A stretch of 31,353 nucleotides of DNA from an uncultured Prevotella sp. (lineage in GTDB: Bacteria > Bacteroidota > Bacteroidia > Bacteroidales > Bacteroidaceae): NCBI GenBank assembly GCA_900546575.1, contig URDM01000031.1, forward strand, positions 1 to 31,353, read 5' to 3'. Each line of letters opens with the position of its first letter. Within the stretch, counting starts at the first letter, position 1. Under the pieces are notes generated by a model. It saw only the letters and a list, made by a program, of their open reading frames with translations. It did not search any database and was not told the origin of the DNA. Shown here one piece after another: positions 23,911 through 31,353 of this stretch. Both the position numbers and the translations under genes were made by a program.

Positions 23911-26900
23911 TTAGAGTGTTAATACAACGTTGAATGTGTATGTACGCTGTGTCGGGTAGCTACCCAGACTACCGTTGCTGTTGAAGATGGATGCTCCAGA
24001 TGTGATGAACTCCGGATCCTGCAGGTTCTTGTAAGGATATGAATCCTTGGTCCATGTGAACGCATTGGTGACAACGAAGCTCAGGTCGAGACCCTTGATG
24101 AAGTCTACGTTCTTCAATACCGAACGCTTCATGTCATAACGCAGGCTGATGTTCTTCAGCTTCAGGTAAGAAGCATCAAACTGGAAGAAATCCACATACG
24201 AATAGCCGAAACTGTTGTTTGCATTTGACGGCATAGGTATGGCAGCATTCACATTAGGATTGCTCGGGGTATATGCGTTGGCGAAACCATACTGGCCATA
24301 GTTCCACATATAGTCTTGCTGTGAGCGGAACGGCGATGCCATTGTAGCAGTAACATCGGCTGCGCCCTGGAAGAACAGCTCAAGTTCAAAGCCCTTGTAC
24401 GAACCTCCAAGCGTAACACCATACTGTGTTAGCGGTGTACTGCCCGGAAGATTGGTGAGATAGTAGTCGTCACCTATGTAGCCACTGCCGTTGAGGTCGG
24501 TAATCTTTATTGTACCAGGAGCGTAGTTGGCATCAACATCCATTGGCGAGTTGTATATCTCCTGCCATGACTTGAACAGACCGTTGCTCTTGAGAGCGGT
24601 CCAGTATGTGGCGTCGTTGAATGCCGTACGCTTGCCAATATAGTCGCGTGAGTTGAAATAGTGGTTGGTCGACTTGCCGGTGTAACGAGTTGTAATCTTA
24701 TCCCAATAAGAATATGTGAGACCAAGCTTGTAGCCGAACTCTCCAATCTTGTCCTGCCAGTTGACAGAAATCTCAAAACCACCCTTCTTGCTGGTTGCGA
24801 ACGGAGCGTTGATCTGCGGAACGTTAGGCATACCGAGGATGTCTGTGTTGAGCATCTCGCTCGTAACATTCATCACGTCGCCCTTGTTGACATACAGATA
24901 AGTATCGAACGAACCGTTCAAGCGGCCCTTGAACATGCTGAAGTCAAGACCGGCACCAAGCTGTTTTGAGCTTGACCACTGCAGGTCGTTGGCGACACTG
25001 TTGATATACCAACCTACATTGGATGTCATTCCGCTGCCAAGCAGCAACTTGGTTCCATTCTGTGAGTACTGTGTGAGATAGTCGAACGCACTGCCAACCT
25101 CATTACCTACCAGACCGAAACCGCCACGCAGCTTCAGCTCGTTGACGATAGAACGCGGCACGAGGCGCTTGAACCATGACTCCTCTGCCATGTTCCAACC
25201 TACAGAGAAGGCGTGGAACAATCCCCAACGCTTGCCTGGGCTATAGTTGAGCGAGCCATTGTAGTTCATAGTATACTGGAACATATACTTGTTGGCGTAG
25301 TCGTATGTAAGACGGCCAATCAATGAAGCCGAACCCCAATCGTATGCCGAACCGCCGCTCGATACCATTGTGGCACCTATATCTTCCTGCGGAGCAAGAG
25401 TAGTGGCAAAGCCCTTCTTGGTCTGGCTGCTCCAGTTCTCATGGCGAATCTGGCTCTGATAGCCTGCCATTGCAGAGAATGTGTGCTTGCCTATGGTCTT
25501 CGAGTAGTCGAGCTGGAAGATGCCAGTGGTAAGCTTGTAGTCGTACCAGTACTGATAGAGCTGTGCATTCTCAGGATTATAAGTGGAGAATGATGTAGAA
25601 TAAGGGTTGTCATATACGTTCTCCTGGTCGTATGTGAAACGCTTCTGCATCTGGTGCGAAGTGGTGTAGTTCACACTGGCTGTTGCCGAGAGTCCCTTCA
25701 CCCAAGGCAGGTTCCACTTCAACGAAGCGTTCATCTGGAAACGCTTGGTATCGTTGTTCTGGAATCCGTTGTTCAGGAGCGATTCTGCCGAATTCTTACG
25801 AGCATTACCAGTTGACCATTGTGAAGGACGGGTAGGCATAGTGTGTCCGTACATAACGCTGTTGAATGTACCGTCACCGTTGCCCGGCTTCTGCTGGTTG
25901 CTGATATTGCCGTTGATGTTGAATGTGAACTTGAGGCTCTTGTCCTTCAAAAGGTAGGCATCGGTGTTGAGCACTACGTTGTACTGGGTGTAGCCGTAGT
26001 TGTCGCTCAGACCCTGCTGGTCGAGATAGCCCACTGAAGAATAATACTTGAGGCGCTCGCTACCACCACGCAGACTCACGTTGGTCTGATACATAGGCTG
26101 TGTGTGGTCGAACATAGTCCATGGGTCATAAGTCTGATAGTAGTTCTCGATGTCGCCGCCCTGTGTCTTGTACGGGTCGAAGAGTTCGTTGACATAATCC
26201 TGCGACCAGTTTACGTCATACTTCTCGTTGACCATGTCGTGTATTTCCTCACGGCTGTAGCCTTTTTGGTTGAGGTAGCCCATATAGTACTTCGCCACCT
26301 CGGTGTTGCTCATGTAAGGATTCTCCTCATGGTTGGCAAGATAGAGCTTGTTGCGCTCGTTGACATAGTCGTATGCGCTCATCACGTGCGGACGATACGA
26401 CGGTGTCATGATAGTAAGCTTCTGGTTGAATGTAATCTCAGGAGCGCCCTCAGTACCGCGCTTTGTCTGGATTACGATTACACCGTTGGCAGCACGCGGA
26501 CCGTAAACGGCTGTAGCAGCAGCGTCCTTAAGCACTGACATGTTGGCGATGTCGTCCGGACGCAGACGGCTGAAGAAGTCTTCACCCTGACTTGTGTCGA
26601 GCACAACATCATCAATAACATAAAGGATGTCGCTACCACCACGCACCCAGATCTTGGTCTTCTCGCCCGGAGCACCTGAGCTCTGCTGTGTGAACACACC
26701 TGCAACACGACCTCCCAGACCTTCTGCCATAGTGGTGACAGGCAGCTTCTGCAGCGTACCCATGTTTACGACAGTTGCCGAGGCAGTCATGGTCTTAGCC
26801 TTCTGAACGCCGCCGTAACCCGTCACGACAACCTCACCGATGGTCTGTGAGTCGTCCTGAAGTGTAACTTTCACTGGAGTACCGTTCCAGACAACTGTCT

Positions 26901-27195
26901 GTGTGGTCATACCGATACTCGAAATCTCAAGTGTAGCACCCTTCTTAACGCCCTTAAGCGAGAAGTTACCGTCGATGTCGGTTGCAATTGCAGTCTGTGT
27001 TCCCTTTACGCGGATCACAGCACCGATTACAGGCTCACCCGTAGCATCCACAACATTACCTGTGCAGACGCCATTCTGCTGCTGAAGCAATATGGCATTT
27101 GTGGCATTAGCCTCTGAGTAATCACCCCCCCAGATTGGCATTAACGCCGCACCCATAGCTACAAGCAGACTGAATGAATTGCTTGTTTTTTGCAT
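23911..27195 (-). CDS. SusC/RagA-family TonB-dependent outer-membrane transporter (second locus), complete
   Basis: A full-length SusC (1094 aa). After a signal region (about 1-32), a CarboxypepD_reg-like domain at 42-115 (CTGNVVDATGEPVIGAVIRV, TDIDGNFSLKGVKKG) leads to a TonB-box-like EVVVTGYGG at 121-129. The plug follows at about 130-250 (VRGGSDILYVIDDVVLDT, SVLKDAAATAVYGPRAANGV) and then the 22-strand barrel to the C-terminus (RTYTFNVVLTL). There is no DUF4974 or extra N-terminal signalling domain, so trans-envelope regulation through this receptor is unlikely. A leftward promoter box at 27471-27478 would give a leader of roughly 270 nt. Confidence 0.97.
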   Translation of the reverse strand: MQKTSNSFSLLVAMGAALMPIWGGDYSEANATNAILLQQQNGVCTGNVVDATGEPVIGAVIRVKGTQTAIATDIDGNFSLKGVKKGATLEISSIGMTTQTVVWNGTPVKVTLQDDSQTIGEVVVTGYGGVQKAKTMTASATVVNMGTLQKLPVTTMAEGLGGRVAGVFTQQSSGAPGEKTKIWVRGGSDILYVIDDVVLDTSQGEDFFSRLRPDDIANMSVLKDAAATAVYGPRAANGVIVIQTKRGTEGAPEITFNQKLTIMTPSYRPHVMSAYDYVNERNKLYLANHEENPYMSNTEVAKYYMGYLNQKGYSREEIHDMVNEKYDVNWSQDYVNELFDPYKTQGGDIENYYQTYDPWTMFDHTQPMYQTNVSLRGGSERLKYYSSVGYLDQQGLSDNYGYTQYNVVLNTDAYLLKDKSLKFTFNINGNISNQQKPGNGDGTFNSVMYGHTMPTRPSQWSTGNARKNSAESLLNNGFQNNDTKRFQMNASLKWNLPWVKGLSATASVNYTTSHQMQKRFTYDQENVYDNPYSTSFSTYNPENAQLYQYWYDYKLTTGIFQLDYSKTIGKHTFSAMAGYQSQIRHENWSSQTKKGFATTLAPQEDIGATMVSSGGSAYDWGSASLIGRLTYDYANKYMFQYTMNYNGSLNYSPGKRWGLFHAFSVGWNMAEESWFKRLVPRSIVNELKLRGGFGLVGNEVGSAFDYLTQYSQNGTKLLLGSGMTSNVGWYINSVANDLQWSSSKQLGAGLDFSMFKGRLNGSFDTYLYVNKGDVMNVTSEMLNTDILGMPNVPQINAPFATSKKGGFEISVNWQDKIGEFGYKLGLTYSYWDKITTRYTGKSTNHYFNSRDYIGKRTAFNDATYWTALKSNGLFKSWQEIYNSPMDVDANYAPGTIKITDLNGSGYIGDDYYLTNLPGSTPLTQYGVTLGGSYKGFELELFFQGAADVTATMASPFRSQQDYMWNYGQYGFANAYTPSNPNVNAAIPMPSNANNSFGYSYVDFFQFDASYLKLKNISLRYDMKRSVLKNVDFIKGLDLSFVVTNAFTWTKDSYPYKNLQDPEFITSGASIFNSNGSLGSYPTQRTYTFNVVLTL

Positions 27196-27428
27196 AGTAG
27201 ATGGTTTATGTAAAAATTAAAATACAAGTCTCCGCTTCTTTAGTGTGCCAAAGTATTAACAATAGCATATAAAGACTTGCGTATAAAACTCTCTTCTCAA
27301 GTAATTAATGTTGTATACTGCGTACAAAACGCTCCTTTTTTAAAATAACTCTTTTTACTCTTTTTATTAATTATTGTACATTATATAATATATATAACGA
27401 TTTATAATATACTATGCCTATAAAGGTC

Positions 27429-27450
27429 TGGCAGGCTGCACGACCTGCCA
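27429..27450 (-). promoter_or_regulatory. Hairpin at the 5' end of the susC leader
   Basis: TGGCAGG (27429-27435) pairs perfectly with CCTGCCA (27444-27450) around an 8-base loop. With transcription starting near 27464 it would be the first structure of the susC mRNA. Its role is unknown. Confidence 0.45.
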
Positions 27451-27470
27451 ATAATGTACAAATAACAATG

Positions 27471-27478
27471 CAAAAGTA
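27471..27478 (-). promoter_or_regulatory. Leftward -7 box (TACTTTTG) of the second susCD operon
   Basis: An exact TAnnTTTG on the minus strand, 275 bp upstream of susC. No TTTG is found at the usual -33 distance. The rest of 27196-27625 is AT-rich, with no gene; a 9-bp direct repeat ACTCTTTTT lies at 27348-27365. Confidence 0.5.
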
Positions 27479-27625
27479 ATTATTTTTCTTTAATATTTGA
27501 CATCAGTTTGTATTTTTTTTGTAGTATTGTAAACAGAATATTAAAAAAATCGAATAAAAAAGCCATTTTAATACAATTATAAACAAAGAAAGGTCAGAAT
27601 GTCCACTCTAATCCCACATTGAAAA

Positions 27626-27656
27626 CTTGTTATTTGGGTAAAAAAGTGTATCTTTG
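27626..27656 (+). promoter_or_regulatory. Promoter of the DUF4143 ATPase
   Basis: CTTG (27626-27629), a 19-bp spacer and TATCTTTG (27649-27656). The tandem 33-bp repeats begin 4 bp after the box, so almost the whole leader consists of them. Confidence 0.65.
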
Positions 27657-27659
27657 CAC

Positions 27660-27750
27660 AAAAGTCCCTTGGAAAAGTGACACATACACACAAAAAGTCC
27701 CTTGAAAAAGTGGCACGAACAGGTCAAAAGTCCCTTGGAAAAGTGACACA
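27660..27750. repeat. Three 24-bp repeats spaced exactly 33 bp, in the ATPase leader
   Basis: AAAGTCCCTTG begins at 27661, 27694 and 27727. Each copy has about 24 conserved bases (AAAAGTCCCTTGRAAAAGTG plus RCAC) and 9 variable ones. The plus strand reads KSLGKVT / KSLEKVA / KSLGKVT in phase, but this frame has no ATG. The core CCTTGGAAAA is shared with the array at 31056-31137. Confidence 0.92.
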
Positions 27751-27785
27751 AACAAAAGTAAATCACTCCTAAACAATTGATAGTC

Positions 27786-29129
27786 ATGCTTAAACGTAAG
27801 ATTGAAGAAGAACTCATTGCGTGGAAGAACGATTCTAATCGCAAGCCTCTCGTAATAAAAGGCTGCCGACAATGCGGCAAAACATTCATAGTACAGAAGT
27901 TTGCAGAAGAGAATTATGCAAATGTTGTATATCTCAACTTTATGCAAGACTCTGATTATGCTCTTGCCTTTGAAGGGTCAAAAAGGGTTGACGACATCGT
28001 CATGAATCTATCAGCCATGATACCACAAAGTCAGTTTGTAGCCAACGAAACATGTATAATAATAGACGAGATACAAGAATGTCCTGCTGCACGTACCGCC
28101 TTGAAATTCTTCAAGATGGACGGTCGCTACGACATTATTGCCACCGGATCATTGCTTGGAGTAAAAGGATATGGCGAAAGACGAAACAGTAGTGGCAACG
28201 AAAGCTCAAAAACGTCAATCCCCGTTGGCTACGAAACCATTATTGATATGTATCCTCTTGACTTTGAAGAGTTTCTTTGGGCAAATGGGATAAGCGAAGC
28301 TATAATTGGTAAACTCACAGAATGCCTTGACAGCATTCAGCCCGTACCCGAAGCTATTCATCAGAAAATGCGTCAACTCATACTGCAATACACCGTTGTA
28401 GGTGGTATGCCATCTGTAGTAAACACATTTGTCAATACCCACAACATGGGCAGAGTTCTTGCCGAACAACGGGGAATAGTTGCTGAATATGAAGAAGATA
28501 TGGTGAAGTATGCCTCTGATGCTGACAAACCACGCATACGCGAATGTTTTGAATCAATACCACGTCAACTGAGCAAGGAATACAAGAAATTTCAGTATTC
28601 TACTATCCGCAAAGGTGCTAAAGCTTCACAATATACTGGCAGCATACAATGGATTGAGGATGCAGGAATTATAACCCGATGTCGAAATCTCACTATTACC
28701 GAACTACCACTCAACGGAAATGCCATCGACGACTGTTTTAAGATATATATGGCAGACACAGGATTGTTTGTATCTATGCTTGACGATGGTACGCAGTTTG
28801 ATATTATGCAAGGCAACCTGCATGCCTACAAGGGAGCCATATTCGAGAATCTTGTGGCTGATATCTTCACCAAAATGAAACGCCGATTGTACTATTTCCG
28901 TAAGGATTCGGGATTGGAGGTAGACTTTGTCACAAGATACAAAGGCGAATGCGTACTTGTGGAAGTGAAGGCTAAAGACGGAAACATCAAAAGCTCAAAG
29001 ACTATACTCTCCCACCCCGAGAAATACCACGTCAACCATGCCATTAAACTTGGTGACCTCAACATTGGCAACAGCGGACAATTCCTTACGCTACCTTTAT
29101 ATATGACATTCTTGCTACGACAATTATAA
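27786..29129 (+). CDS. AAA_14/DUF4143 ATP-binding protein
   Basis: A 447-aa P-loop ATPase of the group common in Bacteroidales and archaea, with an AAA_14 domain followed by DUF4143. Walker A is GCRQCGKT (26-33), Walker B CIIIDEIQ (90-97), and a sensor-like IIATGSLLG lies at 118-125. DUF4143 covers about 215-400 and ends in a restriction-endonuclease-like pattern: Glu378/Asp380 in LEVDF and Glu393-Val-Lys395 in VEVKAK. This suggests a nuclease fold, active or not. The cellular role of the family is not established. I use ATG 27786; a TTG at 27777 is less likely. It is AT-rich relative to its neighbours, has its own promoter, a repeat-filled leader and a strong terminator, so it looks like a self-contained acquired unit. 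Confidence 0.93.
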   Translation: MLKRKIEEELIAWKNDSNRKPLVIKGCRQCGKTFIVQKFAEENYANVVYLNFMQDSDYALAFEGSKRVDDIVMNLSAMIPQSQFVANETCIIIDEIQECPAARTALKFFKMDGRYDIIATGSLLGVKGYGERRNSSGNESSKTSIPVGYETIIDMYPLDFEEFLWANGISEAIIGKLTECLDSIQPVPEAIHQKMRQLILQYTVVGGMPSVVNTFVNTHNMGRVLAEQRGIVAEYEEDMVKYASDADKPRIRECFESIPRQLSKEYKKFQYSTIRKGAKASQYTGSIQWIEDAGIITRCRNLTITELPLNGNAIDDCFKIYMADTGLFVSMLDDGTQFDIMQGNLHAYKGAIFENLVADIFTKMKRRLYYFRKDSGLEVDFVTRYKGECVLVEVKAKDGNIKSSKTILSHPEKYHVNHAIKLGDLNIGNSGQFLTLPLYMTFLLRQL

Positions 29130-29145
29130 AACGTGAAAAGGCAAT

Positions 29146-29181
29146 AGACCGGTTTCCTTGATTGGAACCGGTCTTTTTTTT
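29146..29181 (+). terminator. Rho-independent terminator of the ATPase gene
   Basis: AGACCGGTTTCC (29146-29157) pairs with GGAACCGGTCT (29164-29174) and is followed by eight T's. The T run doubles as the -33 region of the next promoter. Confidence 0.93.
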
Positions 29182-29210
29182 GCTATTATAGCATAAAAGT
29201 CTTACCTTTG
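29179..29210 (+). promoter_or_regulatory. Promoter of the MaoC-like gene and dusB
   Basis: TTTG (29179-29182), a 20-bp spacer and TACCTTTG (29203-29210), 38 bp before the ATG. It overlaps the T tract of the preceding terminator. Confidence 0.75.
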
Positions 29211-29248
29211 CATAAAATATTCGCATAAAAACAATAATAAATACAACT

Positions 29249-29713
29249 ATGAGCAAAGTTATCATCAACAGCTATCATGAGTTTGCCGCGTTGCTCGGCA
29301 AGAACATCGGAGTATCCGACTATGTAGAACTCTCGCAGGAGCGCATCAACATGTTTGCCGATGCCACACTCGACCACCAGTGGATTCACGTAGACACAGA
29401 GCGTGCCGCAGTAGAAAGCCCGTTCAAGTCAACCATCGCTCACGGCTATCTCACACTCTCAATGCTGCCCTGCCTGTGGAACCAGATTATCGAGGTGAAG
29501 AACCTCAAGATGATGGTCAACTACGGTATGGACAAGATGAAGTTCGGCCAGGCTGTAAAGTCGGGCGAGCACGTACGCCTCGTTGCCGACCTCTACTCTA
29601 TCGAGAACCTGCGCGGCATTGCCAAGGTACAGATCAAGTTCGCCATCGAGATAAAGGAGTCGCCCAAGAAGGCACTCACCGGCATTGCCACATTCCTCTA
29701 CTACTTCGAGTAA
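29249..29713 (+). CDS. MaoC-family (R)-specific hydratase/dehydratase
   Basis: A 154-aa single hot-dog-fold protein. The hydratase motif is visible: FADATLDHQWIHVDTERA, with predicted catalytic Asp42 and His47, followed by SPFKSTIAHGYLTLSML, which lines the acyl-CoA site. Relatives hydrate trans-2-enoyl-CoA or similar acyl thioesters in the cytosol; NodN-like members are the closest in layout. The length is typical for a one-domain MaoC. It starts 38 bp after a good promoter, and dusB follows after 32 bp, so the two are probably co-transcribed. The substrate cannot be read from the sequence. Confidence 0.92.
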   Translation: MSKVIINSYHEFAALLGKNIGVSDYVELSQERINMFADATLDHQWIHVDTERAAVESPFKSTIAHGYLTLSMLPCLWNQIIEVKNLKMMVNYGMDKMKFGQAVKSGEHVRLVADLYSIENLRGIAKVQIKFAIEIKESPKKALTGIATFLYYFE

Positions 29714-29745
29714 GCACCACCGACAACCAATCGAAAGTCTGCTAA

Positions 29746-30735
29746 ATGAAGATAGGCAACATAGAGTTCGGACCACGTCCGCTGTTTCTCGCACCGATGG
29801 AGGATGTCACCGACATAGGCTTCCGCCATCTGTGCAAGCGCTTTGGAGCATCAATGGTATACACCGAGTTTGTAAGTGCCGAGGCACTGGTACGCTCGGT
29901 CAACGCCACCCTGCGCAAGCTGCACATTAGCGATGAGGAACGCCCCGTGGGCATTCAGATATACGGACGCGACGTAGAATCAATGGTCGAAGCGGCACGC
30001 ATCGTTGAAGAAGTGCATCCCGACGTAATCGACATCAACTTCGGCTGCCCCGTGAAGAAGGTGGCTGGCAAGGGAGCCGGTGCCGGAATGCTGCAGAACA
30101 TACCGCTTCTGCTCGACATAACACGCAATGTGGTGAAGGCTGTCAACACGCCCGTCACCGTGAAAACGCGTCTGGGATGGAACTCCGACAATCTGGTCAT
30201 CACCGATCTGGCAGAAGCTCTGCAGGACTGCGGCATCCAGGCGCTCACCATTCATGGACGCACGCGTGCCCAGATGTACACGGGCGATGCCGACTGGACG
30301 CTGATAGGCGAGGTGAAGCGCAATCCGCGCATCCACATCCCTATAATAGGCAATGGCGACATCTGCACTCCCGAGCAGGCACGCGACGCCTTCGACCGCT
30401 ACGGAGTAGATGCCGTGATGGTGGGTCGCGCCACCTTCGGCCGCCCATGGATATTCAAGGAAATGCGCGACCTGCTCGACGGCCGTCCCGAAGACACGTC
30501 GCTCACATTCGACCGCAAGCTCGACATCCTGCTCGAACAGCTGCGCATCAACGTTGAGCGCATCGACGAATACCGCGGCATACTGCACACACGCCGCCAC
30601 ATAGCAGCCTCACCCATATTCAAGGGCATTCCCGACTTCCGCCAGACCCGCATTGCTATGCTGCGAGCCACAACGGTTGAGGAACTCACCGGAATAATGG
30701 AGCAAGTGAGAAGGGAGCGAGGCTCCCAGTTGTGA
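29746..30735 (+). CDS. dusB: tRNA-dihydrouridine synthase, DusB type
   Basis: An FMN enzyme that reduces uridines in the tRNA D loop with NADPH. The 329-aa protein has the TIM-barrel start FLAPMEDVTDIGFRHLCKRF, the catalytic Cys101 in INFGCPVKKVAGKGAGAGML, the FMN and phosphate-binding segments VKTRLGW and IIGNGDICTPEQA, and MVGRATFGRPWIF. The helical C-terminal domain contains ILHTRRHIAASPIFKGIP. The segment order fits DusB better than DusA or DusC, although Bacteroidetes members form their own branch. The last residues (RERGSQL) and the stop are encoded by a dispersed GGGAGC hairpin repeat, so the natural C-terminus has probably been altered by it. Confidence 0.94.
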   Translation: MKIGNIEFGPRPLFLAPMEDVTDIGFRHLCKRFGASMVYTEFVSAEALVRSVNATLRKLHISDEERPVGIQIYGRDVESMVEAARIVEEVHPDVIDINFGCPVKKVAGKGAGAGMLQNIPLLLDITRNVVKAVNTPVTVKTRLGWNSDNLVITDLAEALQDCGIQALTIHGRTRAQMYTGDADWTLIGEVKRNPRIHIPIIGNGDICTPEQARDAFDRYGVDAVMVGRATFGRPWIFKEMRDLLDGRPEDTSLTFDRKLDILLEQLRINVERIDEYRGILHTRRHIAASPIFKGIPDFRQTRIAMLRATTVEELTGIMEQVRRERGSQL

Positions 30736-30750
30736 TGGTGATGTGGTGAG
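30711..30750. repeat. GGGAGC-hairpin dispersed repeat at the end of dusB
   Basis: Stem GGGAGC (30713-30718) with GCTCCC (30722-30727), then AGTTGTGATGGTGATGTGGTGAG. Related to 17942-17972. It includes the last codons and the TGA of dusB. Confidence 0.75.
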
Positions 30751-30775
30751 ATGGTGAGATTTCACTTGGCATATT

Positions 30776-30814
30776 GTAGGAGGCAATGGCGTCCCCGCCA
30801 TTGCCTGAGCAAGC
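30776..30814. repeat. Dispersed hairpin repeat, second family, copy 1
   Basis: A perfect 10-bp stem, GGCAATGGCG (30782-30791) with CGCCATTGCC (30796-30805), framed by GTAGGA and CTGAGCAAGC. The frame and general sequence recur at 31230-31268. Confidence 0.75.
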
Positions 30815-31040
30815 AATCAACATCAAGCATTCCAGACCAGAGAAGTGAGCTTAGCACACCTTGAGATTGTGAAATTGTGATTTGGTGAGATTAACAATTA
30901 GCAACAAAAACAACATTTTCAGTTATAAATTATAAAAAAACAACCCAGTTATTTTTTGTATTTTTTATACCTTATTATATAGTGTCAGCTTGCAAGTTCC
31001 CATAGAAAAGTGTAGCATTCACAATAGAATGTAGAAGATA

Positions 31041-31154
31041 ATGGAATCCATTATTCTTGGAAAAACGGACAAAAAGCAGCAAAAAGCCTTGGAAAAACGG
31101 ACAAAAAGCGGTATATTTGCCTTGGAAAAACGGACAAACAATAATTCTGTTTAA
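31041..31154 (+). CDS. Possible 37-aa repeat peptide (doubtful)
   Basis: ATG 31041 opens MESIILGKTDKKQQKALEKR followed by TKSGIFALEKRTNNNSV. The LEKRT segment repeats with an 11-residue spacing because the DNA repeats here are about 33 bp apart. No promoter box is well placed upstream; TATATTTG at 31112-31119 lies inside the frame. It may be a decayed or non-coding relic of the leader array seen before the DUF4143 ATPase. I list it because the same repeat family stays open on the same strand at 27660. Confidence 0.2.
   Translation: MESIILGKTDKKQQKALEKRTKSGIFALEKRTNNNSV
31056..31137. repeat. Three repeats of CTTGGAAAAACGGACAAA spaced 32 and 33 bp
   Basis: CTTGGAAAAACGGACAAA begins at 31056, 31088 and 31121. 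The unit is related to that at 27660-27750 (shared CCTTGGAAAA core). A promoter-like TATATTTG (31112-31119) directly precedes the third copy. No gene follows within the window. The rest of 30815-31353 shows only repeats and AT-rich DNA. Confidence 0.9.
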
Positions 31155-31229
31155 TATTCGCTATATCTGATTTTTGGAATAATAATATTAGAAACTGAAA
31201 ATTGAAGAGCGGATTTTACAATACAATCC

Positions 31230-31268
31230 GTAGGAGGATATGGCATCCTCGTCATACCCTGAACAAAC
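31230..31268. repeat. Dispersed hairpin repeat, second family, copy 2
   Basis: GTAGGAGGATATGGCATCCT with the following CGTCATACCCTGAACAAAC is an imperfect copy of 30776-30814. The stem is weaker here. Confidence 0.65.
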
Positions 31269-31270
31269 AA

Positions 31271-31353
31271 GAGGGTGTGTCAAAAGTCTAAGCAGCACGC
31301 CCCGAAGGGGCAGAAGCACATAGCCCAGGGCAACGCCCTGAGGTAAAAAGCCA
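31271..31353. repeat. Dispersed nested-palindrome repeat, second copy, cut by the window end
   Basis: The bases correspond to the inverse of about 7438-7520, with roughly 70 or more of 83 positions identical by eye (GAGGGTGTGTCAAAAG, GCACGCCCCGAAGG, AGAAGCACATAGCCCAGGG). The element continues beyond the window. Confidence 0.88.

Noticed and set aside
27660..27750. CRISPR-like direct repeats with short spacers
   Set aside because: Only three copies, 9-base intervals that are not spacer-like, and no cas genes in the window. The array sits between a promoter and a start codon.
30815..31040. Gene in the AT-rich tail
   Set aside because: No frame of convincing length or composition, and no exact TAnnTTTG box (TATTTTTTG near 30950 has one base too many).

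Overview
The window is chromosomal DNA from a member of the Bacteroidales, most likely Prevotellaceae or a near relative. The evidence is two SusC/SusD loci, lipoproteins with Bacteroidetes-type lipoboxes, DUF4369-TlpA, DUF4294 and FISUMP proteins, a type II glutaminyl-cyclase-like M28 protein, and repeated promoter boxes of the form TAnnTTTG, often with TTTG or CTTG about 19-22 bp upstream. The species cannot be fixed from the sequence alone.

Layout. Positions 44-7270 hold a rightward six-gene operon: the 3' part of a SusC/RagA receptor, a SusD lipoprotein, a lipoprotein resembling the Peptidase_Mx1 family but without its HExxH motif, a FISUMP lipoprotein with a large insertion, a DUF4369-TlpA thioredoxin and a retropepsin-like aspartyl protease with a C-terminal PDZ-like part. 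It encodes no glycosidase, so a peptide or protein substrate is plausible. A nested palindromic repeat and a leftward tRNA-Asn follow. Next are an S41/PDZ protease, an AT-rich two-gene cassette of unknown role (51 aa plus a DUF6169-like protein), and rbfA overlapping a LolC/E-type permease. Leftward come two operons: glutaminyl-cyclase-like M28 with DUF4294, and U32 with sufE. Rightward again are a transglutaminase-like lipoprotein, ndk, a relic of an Rpn-family gene and an 864-aa MG2-like secreted protein. A second SusC-SusD-lipoprotein operon runs leftward (27195-21098). The window closes with an AAA/DUF4143 ATPase, a MaoC-type hydratase, dusB and a repeat-rich tail.

The most unusual theme lies between the genes. 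Five clusters of short tandem repeats have periods of 11, 22, 22, 33 and 32/33 bp, all at or next to multiples of 11. Two of them (27660-27750, directly before the DUF4143 ATPase, and 31056-31137) have clearly related units, contain a TAnnTTTG promoter box, and share a related 11-residue reading on the plus strand. Other dispersed repeats (the nested palindrome, GGGAGC hairpins, 7-bp arrays, a second hairpin family) sit at gene ends and in two cases supply the stop codon (sufE, dusB). The left edge of the window shows an abrupt join between non-coding, promoter-like DNA and the middle of a susC gene.
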